From Gonatopus flavifemur (taxonomy: Eukaryota > Arthropoda > Insecta > Hymenoptera > Dryinidae): a stretch of 64,000 nt of DNA. Where the stretch lies: contig JAFFJZ010000003.1 in the NCBI GenBank assembly GCA_018340375.1, forward strand, positions 10,602,001-10,666,000, read 5' to 3'. Below, in pieces: positions 46,722 to 59,000 of this stretch (within the stretch, counting starts at the first letter, position 1; every line of letters starts with the position of its first letter). A program made the position numbers and the translations under genes. A model generated the notes under the pieces. It saw nothing but the letters and a program-made list of their open reading frames with translations, was not told the origin of the DNA and did no database searches.

Positions 46722-49700
46722 TATCAAAATTTAATCTCGATATCTTTCCGGATGGTTTTTTATCATACTAGATTTTCATCTTTGCGTTTAAAATGTCGGT
46801 AGCAGTTCATTACACAAACGTATCAGAGTCACACGAAGAAGTTATAAAAATGTTCTTTGAATATCGTGTGGGAGTTTGAATGGTTGGTTCAAACCAAGTC
46901 AAAGTTGAATATCAAAAAATATGTTCAGTAGGAACATATTAGAAAATCAAAAACATGGTATTATTTGAATCTCCCCGTATTTCATGATTCATTCAGTTTG
47001 ATAAAATATTGAAAGTTTAATAATATCATTTTGGAATTATTGCTGGTACTTGAAATATGCCCTGATTGCAATGAATCGATGCGTAAAGAATTTTCTTCTC
47101 GAGTATCAAATTTTAATTCAGAATATCGCCTTGGACATTGTTAAAAGCACCTTTCGAACTTTTTTAATTTTTCTGTGGTACTTGTGTTCGCTGTTGCTAT
47201 CTCAATTTCACGTTTGTTATTGAAACAGCTGAATGTTATTATATTGAAACAATTTCACTTTGATCGATGAATGACATGGGTTAATTATTCCGTGGGCCCA
47301 GTTCATTGAGTTAGTTTTGAAATAAGGAGTAGGTAATCTGAAATATGGTATCCAAGCTCCAACACTTGCTCAATACGATATAATGTTGGTTGATGATTGA
47401 TGAAGAATTTATAATGAAATGCATAAATACGAATATATATATATATTTTTGTAAAGAATATGTGTTGATGTAATTTTGTCAATTATGACAGTATTCATAT
47501 ATGCAGAGAATGAACAATTTAATAAAAGATGTTTCATATGTTTATAATACGTATGTTTTGATGATGCATGAAAACTTTTATCAGTTGTCAACTGGATATC
47601 ACAGACTGTGAATTCCAAACAGAATTGTTTAAAAAATGGCCGTTAGTTTTCAACAGGGTAATCCAAGTTGATGTTTCCGAATAAAATCGGGTAGAAATTT
47701 TGTCAGTTTTTGACCGGATTTCTTCGGACCAAAACCTTTTACAATCTGACCACAATTTTTTGCCCGATTTTGTCTGGTATCTTCAGCAGGGTAATCTCCA
47801 GATAATATTTCGAAGCTCGCCCCTAGGTTTGCGTGCAATTTGTGAGCGTACAAGTATATTGCGTGCAAATCCCTGTCAATATGCGTCGCTTCATAACAGC
47901 ATGTTATCTGGGTCACGTACGAAATGTATCCATTCCTAAATTCGCATGGGGAATTTCTAATGCGAACTTGAGCGGAAATTTGCAGTGATGTGTTATTGTC
48001 TGAAACAGTGAAGTTTAACTGTGAAAAAAATTGCAATTCCATTGTTGCTATCTTAGAGAATTTCGAGAAACTATAACAGGAGTTTGGGACACATAGACAT
48101 TCAAGGCGTGCATGAAGATTTTTCTTTCAAATCATAGTCATTGCTTTGGGACTAATAATAGCAGATGCTGGTATAAAGTCAGTTCTGCCGAGGCAAGACA
48201 GGAATCATCAGGGCCCTGTAGAGAAAATCTGTTCTTGAAAGGATCGATTTATGGGCCCCAATTTTGCGCAAATATCATTCCTCAATTGTACCCACAAGGA
48301 AACTGGAAACGAGCATTGGAGCTCTCAGGACACTCCGGGCCTGGGTGAAATACCCCGTGAGTTTCTCCTGGGGCCTGGGAATTGTCATAATTTGAAGGAG
48401 GAATGCACGTGAATATCATACTCGTAAGTTCAAAAATTCTTGTTATTATGAAGATTCGTCCTACTTGTCCTTCCAGCGTGTGTGGTATCCTTTTCTTACA
48501 GCACAGCATGCTTCTAGGGCGTTTTTGAAATATCGAATCGCGGATTTGAATTCGATTTTTCAATCCAATATTTTAAATCAAATAATTTTTTTTGAAACCC
48601 CCTTGGCAGACATTAAAAAAAGTACAAAAATATATCCAGCTGGAAATTTTAAACCTCCTTTCAGTGTCAAACTAACCAAAATATCCATATAAAAGATGTG
48701 AATGGTGGAAATTTCAAGCAAAAGCTGAGCGATCTATAACTCGAATCACTAGCACGAAACTGAATTTCATTGGTTCGTGAATTTTGAAATAATTCGCGGG
48801 TTCGGCCGTAACCAATCGCGTTTTGCGTTCCCCAACATCACGATAATCAATTCCCCTTCCGTTTCTGCTCAGTTTATTCACAGATCCATCCACGCTTCTG
48901 AATTGAATTACATTTTGCTCCTAAAGGAGACCACATTCCAATGGATCGACCAATGAGGATACCATGATCGACCTGACGAAGAGGAAAAAAATATGCGCGC
49001 GTGGAGGAAAGCCGAGGCAAGCACGGTCACAGATGCAGAGGAGAAGGAGGTTTTACGTTCGCTTCCATTCGATGTTCAGAACGCTCGAGGATCGAGCCAA
49101 CTATACGGCTTATCGAGACAACAACTTATCTCTTGGTGGTTGGTGTAAAACGCGATTGCGCGTACGTACCGTATGTCGCGGCCGTGCGAAAGTCCACATG
49201 AGCCTGTTGCCAGTTATTGATCTGACACGATTAAACAACACTGCATTGCCGTCAAGCGTAATGAAAACAACTAACCAGACCTACACGTAGCATCTGTGAA
49301 AAGAAAAAAAGAAAGAAAAAAAAGCAAAAAAAGAACATTTACCGCCCGAGTTAAACAGATAAAATTAACAATTCGATAGAGAGGTTTGAATCGCGGTTGT
49401 TATCGTTCTCCGCATTATCGAGCGGTGTGTGTTTGCTCTCCTCGTATTCAACGTCATCTTTTTTTTTCAAACAGTTTTTGTCAAATTGTAGAGGACCATC
49501 GTCGTCAAGTCCGCGTTATACACACATTTATGAATTAGAAGTTCCATGAGAGACGGAAGGAAGTTCTGAAAGACATTAGTACTTCCCTATTCGGTAGAGT
49601 AAACAACGTCATTGACAGTTGCCGTACGTCAGTCTATTATTGTTGATATCATTATTATTGTCGAATGACACGATTTATAGGAATGTCGTTAAGAAATCCT

Positions 49701-49878
49701 CGCGGATGAGGGGCAAAATAACAACATTGCGCCTTGGAATGACGTTTCGGTCGCGTTTCATCAAGCTTTCGAAACTGTACGAATTGTTAACGACGACGGG
49801 CACGACGACGACCACGACGACCACGTCGTACATGTGATCAGCGAGGCGTATTTTTTTTTTTTAATTCCTCACTTCATC
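46722..49878. other. PGM3 3' UTR, intergenic region and tomosyn 5' region
   Basis: AATAAA at 47521-47526 is a candidate PGM3 polyadenylation signal. 47640-48380 contains diverse repeat-like segments, for example tcagggccctg near 48209. From about 48960 to 49290 GC content and CpG rise (atatgcgcgcgtggagg, gtcgcggccgtgcgaaag), which fits a promoter or 5' leader of tomosyn. An initiator-like gtacgtcagtct lies at 49624-49635. A degenerate GAC repeat is at 49790-49826. Confidence 0.4.
49790..49826. repeat. Degenerate (GAC)n repeat in the tomosyn leader
   Basis: acgacgacgggcacgacgac followed by gaccacgacgacc, 53 bases before the start codon. Confidence 0.7.
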
Positions 49879-49998
49879 ATGAAGAAGTTCACGTTCAAAG
49901 GCGTGCTCGACGGCTTTCGATCATCCGTCTCGCAGCCAACCAAGCCTGAACAGGAGATCATCGAAAATCTAAGACCAGAGCACTTTCAGGTTAAGAAG
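49879..49998 (+). CDS. Tomosyn: Tomosyn (syntaxin-binding protein 5 family), first coding exon
   Basis: An ATG at 49879 opens 40 residues: MKKFTFKGVLDGFRSSVSQP then a segment ending RPEHFQVKK. The exon ends at a phase-0 donor aagaag|gtcagt. The MKKFTFKGVLDGFR start and the RPEHF segment match the extreme N-terminus of insect tomosyn and, more loosely, of human STXBP5 (RKFNIRKVLDG ... SEHFQ). That comparison is from memory. Tomosyn carries two WD40 propellers and a C-terminal R-SNARE motif and inhibits vesicle fusion by binding syntaxin and SNAP-25. None of those domains is in this window because the next exon lies beyond 64000. Confidence 0.85.
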
Positions 49999-51054
49999 GT
50001 CAGTGTCATCGAAAGATCAGCACTTTTCTTCTTGTCATCGGTTCCTCTTTTCCGTTTTGTTTTCATTCTGTTCTCTACCAACCGTTGATTTCTTCCATGC
50101 GTTATGTGGGTTCATTCATAGATCATATTTTACATTATTATATATTCCCGTTTTTTTTTGTTCAATCCTTCATGGATTCAAACGTTTAATCTAGATCATC
50201 ATCTATTAACATTCGAATTACAAAATGCTGCAAATACCAACGAATTACGAGGAAATTTTTATGATGTCAAAACATGTTCATGAAGTTGGCACCTTTTGTG
50301 GAAACGAACTTGTCACCAGAATTCAAGGAAATTCATTTTTCCACGTTGAATTGAAAATTTCCCAATATATTTAAACTACTATTTTCGAAAATATACTCGT
50401 TTCACGCTTCATCCCGTCATCATGTTCAGATCTCCGTGTTATGATGGCATGATTGTAATTTTTATATCACACAAAGCTGATACAGTGAAAGAATTCTTTA
50501 ATTATCTTCAATTATATTTCGCAGTTTTCTAAACTTTCAATCAATTAGTAACACTATGAGTATTATCTGTTTTTATTATTTATTCATTGCCAAGAAATGA
50601 AAAGTATAATTAAACAGGAATTATAAGAATATTATTTCTTAATAAACAGAAGAACTGTGATTATGTAGTTGATATATAATCAATCACATATATCATGTAT
50701 TTATCTTGAGATGATTGTTAGGGTTTCAGAACTGCAAACCGACAATAAACAATTTGTTACTATCAACATTGAATATGGAATTACAATGATATCAACTGAG
50801 CCATAGTAGTTACGATTATTGCGTACTCACAATTTATGTGCAAATAATTCCTATCGATACTTTTTTTCTTCGAGTCTGAAACGTTGCAAGTTTGCACAAA
50901 TACTGCGAACTACTGTGGTTCAATCATTATACAACCACGAGCATAAAGAATTAGCCACACGGAACTGAGAAATTATGGAGAAGATTTGTACAACTCAATA
51001 GTCCTCATAACTAGTGACACTTCTTTGAATTAATATTCAAAGTTCTTTATCGAG

Positions 51055-51152
51055 CCCGAGTGGAAAAATTAAACAAATTATATATCATATGTATATAATT
51101 CAATATCATTTATATATAATTATATATGATTTTGAAACCTTTTTCACTCGGG
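51055..51152. mobile_element. 98-bp MITE-like element, best copy of the AT-rich TIR family
   Basis: cccgagtggaaaaa (51055-51068) and tttttcactcggg (51140-51152) are inverted ends with one mismatch. The interior is almost only A and T, with aattatatatcatatgtata and atatataattatatatgatt. Other copies in the window lack one or both clean ends. Confidence 0.65.
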
Positions 51153-51968
51153 AATTAATCTTTCCATCGAATATGTGGTTAAAAAGTTACACAAATTATA
51201 ATTACGAAACATTTGATTCCTTATAGGAAAAAAATGCAGGTGATTCTGAAATAAATAACAGACAAAACTTGCTGCAAGCTGTTTAAATGAATACACATTT
51301 TACGTATAACAGTAAAACAGTATGTGTTTCATGGACAGAAAAAAATGCCTCCGTAACAAGCGAAAACTATCTATTATTTTCTTTTCTGTTTTATTGTGTA
51401 TCAAAGATCGAAGATAATGTTTTTCCCTCACGAAACCATAAGATGTCGAAGTAACTTGCGACAAACTTTGTCGCAAAAATCTCTGAAACACACTGAGGTG
51501 TACTCGTGCGAAAAATCGTTGTTTATTATTACCGCGTAATACCATAAGTTAGGATAGGTTATATATATATATATTTTATCAGGATTGGAATCGTTGGGTT
51601 TGTTTCGAAAAATAAATTTATCAGATTTGAGATTTGTTTCTGCAAACATTCACAAAGGGAGATCTTGATAGGACTCTTGAACGAAACGTGACTTTATCGG
51701 CGAGTTAATATATCCGATAGGGCTGCGGTATTTCAATCTGAAAGGACGAAAATTGAATGCTTCTTCTATTGTTCGATTTGGGTGGTGGTTTTTTTTTTTG
51801 TATTTCGAATGATAATTCACTCTTTTGGAGTTGGATTATGAAACTTCAACTTCAAACCTTAGATTCTGGCTGTAAGAGAAGGGGGATTCCATTTTTAGCA
51901 TTGACAGACTTACCTTTGACTGTCTAATCAGTGAAATCATGTTGGAAACCGCGGTTTAGAGAGTATCC

Positions 51969-52060
51969 GTAGTGGAAATCACTCTGGTCATTCTTTAGAT
52001 TTTAAAAGGGAATCGTAAGGCCTTGCGAAGCCTAAAGAATAACCAGAGTGATTTCTGCTA
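51969..52060. repeat. 92-bp hairpin
   Basis: The arms 51969-51998 (aaatcactctggtcattctt) and 52031-52060 (aagaataaccagagtgattt) pair over 30 bp with few mismatches. The 32-base loop carries aaggccttgcg. It resembles a MITE or a miRNA-like foldback. Confidence 0.6.
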
Positions 52061-52949
52061 GGGATGTGATTCTCGAATGAGATTGATTTTTTTAAGCCAG
52101 CATTTGGTCATATCCCAACAGTGCCCTAAAATTTGTCAGATTTTACGTGGACTTCTTTATAATCAGACCAACAGCTGGTTTTCATTCGAAAAAGTACCAT
52201 TCGCACTCTTTCAAATGTCATGCAATTGCTGAAAATATCCATTTTTGTTGTTTCGACCGACAACGACAAAGACAAATTATTCGATTTTCAATTTCCTCAT
52301 ACGAATTGAAGTAAAACAGAGGCATTCCTTTCAATCACAATTTCCTTCACCCTGAAACGGGACTGTGAGATAACTTCGGTGCGTTCTCATCGATAATTGT
52401 TGTAATTACTCTAAAACTACTTTGCAGTATTCATCAAAGCAGTAAAAAGAGGATAAAAATAGTTTTGAGATAACCAATTTCTCCAGTGTCTTATTTTAAC
52501 GTTAACATTTGACGTCTCCATACAGAGTAATTGACATTCTTACGCATTCACCATAAGTAAACGTGTACGCTCTCAGATAACTATGAATTATAAAGGTATT
52601 TTGTTACTGATAAAAGTAACAGTGATATTTACCGGGGATTTCAAAACAGTAAATATCCTCAGAGTGAAGCGCAGATACGTGTCATACTGTATCCACTGAA
52701 ACACAATTCACCCTTTTTTGAGGGATTTATATTCATTCTAATTGTTCTCCTCTTCAGATGACTATTTTGTCATGGTTCTAAAACAGTTGATTGAAGTATA
52801 TGAACATACTGCATTTGCAGCTAAAAATACGAAAACAGGAAGTTGTGGTTTTGAATTTCTAGGTAACAGATAGTAGAAAGTAAAAACTTTTGTGTTTAAT
52901 TATGTTTCTTGAGTAATGCTAATTGTAAGTTATCACGAGATTAGAATAC

Positions 52950-53028
52950 CCAAGTGGAAACATTTTCGAAATTATATTCAATTCATATACAATTCAATAC
53001 AGTTTATACATAATTTTCATTTTGTTTT
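52950..53028. repeat. AT-rich TIR repeat, copy 5
   Basis: caagtggaaacattttcgaa followed by attatattcaattcatatac and agtttatacataattttca. Only the left end is well kept. Confidence 0.4.
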
Positions 53029-56000
53029 AAAGCATATTTTCACAAACCTTACACTCGAAAAATTTGGTTTTGAGAATTACTTAGAAATTCCAGCAGCAAG
53101 GGATAGACATATTTATATTCTCCCCAAATATAGTCATTTACAAAAGTTTTGTGAGAATATCTTCTGAATATTCCTTTTCCTGCAATTCTTAAATCGAAAT
53201 TCTCTCAGATCATTCACTGGTGCGTGCGTAAGGGAACATTTCATTTCTTAAGATATCTTGAACATATCTAAAATATATCTTGAGGAATGAGATGTTTATT
53301 GGGTGTTCTGGAATCCAAGATAGAATTTCCACATACATGATCTCTAACTTTTTTCAAATAGGATCTTGTATGAGTCCTTCGATGATTTCTTTATTGAATG
53401 CGATGAGAATTTTCTCATCATTTCGTATAACGGAAAGGGAAAGACACAAATTACCTGTCTGTTCTTGGTGCACAGTTCCCGGGTACAAAGGTAGACACAA
53501 AATTGGTGCACATCGATCAATCAGGAATCAAAGTGTGGCTCGTGGCCTATTTCCAACCTTTGAGAGTTCTCATTCGAATATTGAGGTTTATTTAATCTAA
53601 TGCATTGTTTTGTTGCTATGAATTGAAAAATAACGAATCACTATGAATTATAACATCTAAATACCGTGGAGCTCACTCCATCGGATCTCAGACGCGCACT
53701 TGTCCGAATTGAATGATATTTCGACCTTTTGGAGTAAAAATTTCAACATCACTTCTTCATTTTAAAAAACTGACAAAACAATGAAATATAAATTTAATCC
53801 TCACGTGTTAGATATTTACATCCACCTTTTTGCCAATTATATTTCTCTTTTTCAATCATCTATCCATGTTGAACCTCATTGGTTCATCGATGTTCATTCC
53901 AGTTAAATCATGAAATGAAGTAATTCGAAGCCTAATACAAAAACTTTCTTGAAAAGAAGAGAAAATGAAGATGATAGAAGCAGACCGCACATCGGTACGT
54001 TACGAGAGTGAATCGTTTGTTATCGTTTTCCAATAGTCTATTTTAAGCAGAAATATATACTATTTTCTGTGCACAAAATTATTCTCCGAAAATGAATAAG
54101 AAAGCCAGTTTGGTAAACGGTTTTTACTTCGTTCAACTTCATTTCGAATACATTATTTTTAATTCTCTTTCTTTTTCTCTTCTGTTTTTTGTATGATAAA
54201 ATGTTTAACGGCGAGTATAATTGCCTTGTACACTTTGTTGTAACGGAGAATGTTTGCATAATTTAATAATCAACTTTACACGAAGACGAAAATCTTTGAC
54301 AACTAAACAGAGGAGGCTTTTGATCGTGAATAATATATTCCATTGAGATCGTTTAAGATAATAGCCCGATGTGTTGAATCGACGATGATGATTAATCAAC
54401 GGAGAGGATAGAGATGCATTGACTTCACAAATGATATTCATCACATTATGTTGATTTTTGATGACGACAAGCAAATTTCTATGTAAGTTTTATACTGTAT
54501 TCTAAAAAAAAAGATGATCGTATTTAACTACAAATCGAGTAGTATCGTGAAATTTCAAATTTCGTATATCGAATTCAATCGATCCTGCATCTATTGTTTT
54601 TCTTTCTAGCGAGAAATGGAAGAATAGAACAAAAGGGGGTAGAATATTTCTATACCCGCTCATAGAGTTTTCGAACTGTTTTCATTTTTAATGGTTTCAA
54701 CTTGGTTGCGAGAATTGTAAAAGGTGTGTAGAATTCCGTTCGGAGTGTTTAACCTCGACTCGAAACTTCTAGAATAAAATTCACAGTCGAACGTAAAAAA
54801 ATAAAGGAAGAATTCGAATGGTGAAAACACGAATTCGTGTTTTTGAGATGCAGCAGAATTCATTATCCGTTATTTCTATTCTGTGTTTGCTGAGCAACCT
54901 CACGTTGAATTCAAATGTTTTTTTTTGTCATATTTTACGATAATAAGCATTCGAGAATCGGAGATGATTCTATTAATTGTAGAATCACAAATGATGGAGC
55001 GTAAGCGAATTTTTATGAAACATCGTCGAAAGAGATATTTGATTTCATAATATGATTTGCATGAGAGAGCGAAAGAGAAAAAAAATGTGTGTTTTTATAA
55101 TCTCGTTATGAAAGGAGGATAGATACATCAAGTTGCAAATTTATAAGAATAATACATTTTGTGCATGAGTCGAGTATTAATTCGGTATTTTGAAAATAAT
55201 TATTCCAGAAACTTTCGGAATAGCATTAATGTAATATATTGTACCAAGCAAAACAATGTGGTATTTGCGTAACTTATATGACGATTAATGGAACGAAATC
55301 ACTCGTTTATGGAATATTATTCTTTTTCATGCTTTTCTGTGTATCTCTTTTTAAATTCTGCTTGGATACGATTTAAACATTCGATTAGGGATTCGAATAT
55401 TATATCACGACTTCTAGTGAGGATCATTTTTAAGAAAACAATCCTTCCTTTTGTGAGGAGAGCGAAGAATGGATGGATAGAATCAATTCAAAATTTCAAT
55501 ACGCTGTCAAATATTATTAAGCTTAAAATATTATAATTAACTTCATTTCACCATTCCAACTACGAGATTTGATAACTATTACCAAAAAATCGTTTTTTTA
55601 GTGTGCAACTTGTTTGTGATATAAAGAAGATGTTTGTCCTGAATGGAAAAATGTTGGTGAGACAAATTTGATAAATGTGACACTGTCCAATGCTTTTGAA
55701 AAACTTCGATTCTTGAAATCATTGCAATCCTTATTTCCATTCAGTGCTACACGCCGTGCATCTCCAAGCCACTTCACGTGACAACATTAATTCTATCTCT
55801 GGCATTTGTGTACAGAGATGTGTATCGCATCAAAGTATCAGTTTATCGATGAACTTTCATTGTGTAGGATCGAATTATCGAATTAACCGCGTTCTCGTGC
55901 TGGTAATTAATTTTCTTTCGCGTATCAAAGAGTGACCCTAAAGTTAGTGGTTTTGTCACCTATTTTTATGTAACGTGCATATGATTTATTTATTTTTGAA

Positions 56001-59000
56001 TGTATACTTCCGGTTCACTCAACCCTTTGTATCTCCGCATTCAATCGTATGTTCAACTTAAAATAGCATTTGGTCTTTGTTATCATACAGTATAACTTGG
56101 CATACAAATGAGTTTGAAAAATAAGCGATTCTTAGAGTTATGTTTTCGTGATTTAGAAATGAAGATAGAAAATCCTTATAAAATGAATTGTTGGAAAATA
56201 ATTGTGTCCAAACATGTATGGTGGATGGCATGAACAAAAGGAACAATGACTGTTTTTTTTTTTTTTTTAAATATATTTAGGTTCTACAAATTTTTGATAA
56301 AAATTCGATATATTCTCTATAAAAAAAAAACAGTTATTGTTTTTGAAGTTGCATCCCTGCATGGAGATAAAGTTGAAAGTGTTGTGGTCAACTCTTATGA
56401 CTGCTGATTAAATTATCTTTAATGATCAATTCAACGATGGAGTATGTTTTTTCAAAATATTGAAAAGCCTTTGATGAATTTGAGAGTACCAATTTTTTAA
56501 AAATTGTATTACACGTTTCTAATGAATCGTTCCTGTGGAGTTTTCAATGAAAGCAAATTCTGAAAAAAGTGTACTATCCTTCCTAACTGCTGCACTTTCT
56601 TTGGATAGATTTTGACGATCTCAAAATTCCATAGAAGTGTTCTTTCAAAAGTGTGTTGAAAGTTCCGCGTTCCATGGTTCAGAGTATCATGACAAGGAAA
56701 GTTTGCATGCTATTCTCGTAGACTTTTTAACGGCGTAAGCATTGTGCAAGTATCTGGACCCTTGACTTTTCACAAACTACTTTTATCTAGGACTCCATTA
56801 TAAGTCAATCCATGAAAAGTCAAAAAATACTAATACAGTATAACTCGCCTTTTCGCAGACTTTCAAGAGTATTTTTATCACCCAAATCTTCCTAAAAATC
56901 CTGATTCTTGGCGTTCGAATGGATCGATAAAGGTCCTACTACGCCAGTAAAGACCCGTTAATGGCCTTTCCAGACACCTGCGGTCGTGTTCACCGAGTTA
57001 AGCCAAATGAATAATATGTTTTAGAAGAATATTCTTTTAAATGTGTTCTTTTGAATTTGTTTACAATTTCAACACAAATTTTATAATGAGTTTGCAGGGT
57101 AGAAAACATTTTCAGACTCATTCTGATTCAATAGGAGTTCCATAGAATTCTTTAGAAAGTTCCGCAAGCATTCATAGAAAAGCACACCACCTGAGGCCAG
57201 GTTTGATTTCCAAAATTGCAAATGAACCCCATAAAGATATTGAAAAGTATCAATTTATTGTAGATTCTATCAATGAATGCGGTACGAAATCATGCTTTCA
57301 TATCACTCACAGTTCCCTCTCATACACTTTTGTTTTCCAGAATATTTTAATTTAAAACTCTTGAATGTCTCTCGAGTGGGCCCTAGATTGAATTTTTTGT
57401 CCGCGCGGCCTTATTCATATGAATCCTCGTCTATTTTGAGCACGATTAATCAAATATTGATTCAATTCAGTTTTTGATACGTTTGAAATTATGCCTTCGA
57501 TCGAAATCCTACGATCAATGCGATACGATGATAATTTCATGGTCCATTTCAAATGCATTTCATAATATTTATCCAGAAATTAACGATGATTTGAATTGCA
57601 TTCAAGGAACTCTTCGTATGACGTGAATTCGCATAACCCCCATTCAATTATCGACATTACAAATATGTTTGTGGTCTGATCCCTTGGACCGAAACTAGAC
57701 TCCATCAACCTTATTCCTCTGCTGTATAATTCATCCGAGCACCCCACATGTCACGTCAATTTTGAATTCCAATAATTACTTCATTTAACCATCATTTACA
57801 ATTACCAACACGAATTCAATTTCAAGCATCGTTATGAAAATCTTCGACATCCTACAATTTCCACGTGGGAATTGAAAAAAATATTCAAAAGAAAAGTAAA
57901 ATAAAAATTCTATCCAGAAAGCAAAGCTATAAATTACACTTTCGACGCGTGAAATCTCATTTCGATGCAGAATGGAAAGATTATAATTCAAAATCATGCA
58001 AGTAGTTGGGAGTTTACTAGTATTACACTCAAGGTGGAGTAACAGCAGAACAAAAGTGACAGATTAATTATTTTGAGGGATTCGCATTAATGAAATAAAT
58101 AAGATTACGATAAATGGTGCGTTGGTGAACCTGCTAACTCCTACAATGGAACTGAGAAGGATATTCATCACGTTTAGTAATGTACGTACTGGAAATTCAC
58201 GGTGAAATGTTGTGTAAACTAAAACGATGTTTCTCTTCCATAAGCTACAGCACATCATGTCACGTCGAGTGAAACAGAGCCTATGGTCTATGCAACATTT
58301 CGTTGTAATCCTCCCTGGTATGTTAAACATATATAAGACTGATTACAAAATAGAATGTGTCTATTAAGTTTCAGACGTACAGCGCGATATATCAACCTTA
58401 TGTGCAGACATTTTAACTAGATTAAGGGGAAATTAATTGACTCGAGAGTAAACGAATATGATTTACGATTACGATGAGTTTCATACTTTGATTTTGAACT
58501 TCTTCGAGATCGTGATTATTTCAATTTGGTTGTAGAAATTCACTTTGTGAATGGAGCGCCCATGATCTCCACTTTCCATACATTTTTTCAATGAATTTTC
58601 AATTCCTAATATAAAATCCGCATCATAAGTGATTGAAGTTTCAATTATAAACAATTTTGTATTCCACCTATACCTCGAAAAATGAATTTCCAATAACGTA
58701 TATAAAATTTTTCAAACACATTTTGTGAGAAAGAAAATCTTCTCTGGAAGAACTCGTTTATTCGTTCACTAATTACATTGAAACCCATATAATTTAATTA
58801 ACTCGGAACGGTTCATTACTTCGCTAATCAATTTATGTTCGAAAAAAGTGTAAATTCATCCATCAAAGAGTTACATGAAATTGTTTACTCATGATTTCGT
58901 GTATGAAAAAGAATCAAGAAGAACGTAGAATGCACACACACAGTACAATTATTCTGCTGTTATCTTGAAATTTGATTAATCAAGATAAATTTGAAATCGT

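Noticed and set aside
47650..48042. 130-codon minus-strand frame
   Set aside because: No recognisable motif or splice context, and the DNA contains repeated phrases such as cagggtaatc typical of transposon remnants.
49624..49635. Initiator-like TCAGTC as the tomosyn transcription start
   Set aside because: The motif is short and common; without TATA or a clear downstream element I cannot support it as a separate feature.
53280..53600. 106-codon frame inside the tomosyn intron
   Set aside because: No family resemblance, no supporting splice sites, and it starts in a segment resembling the AGATATCTT repeats.
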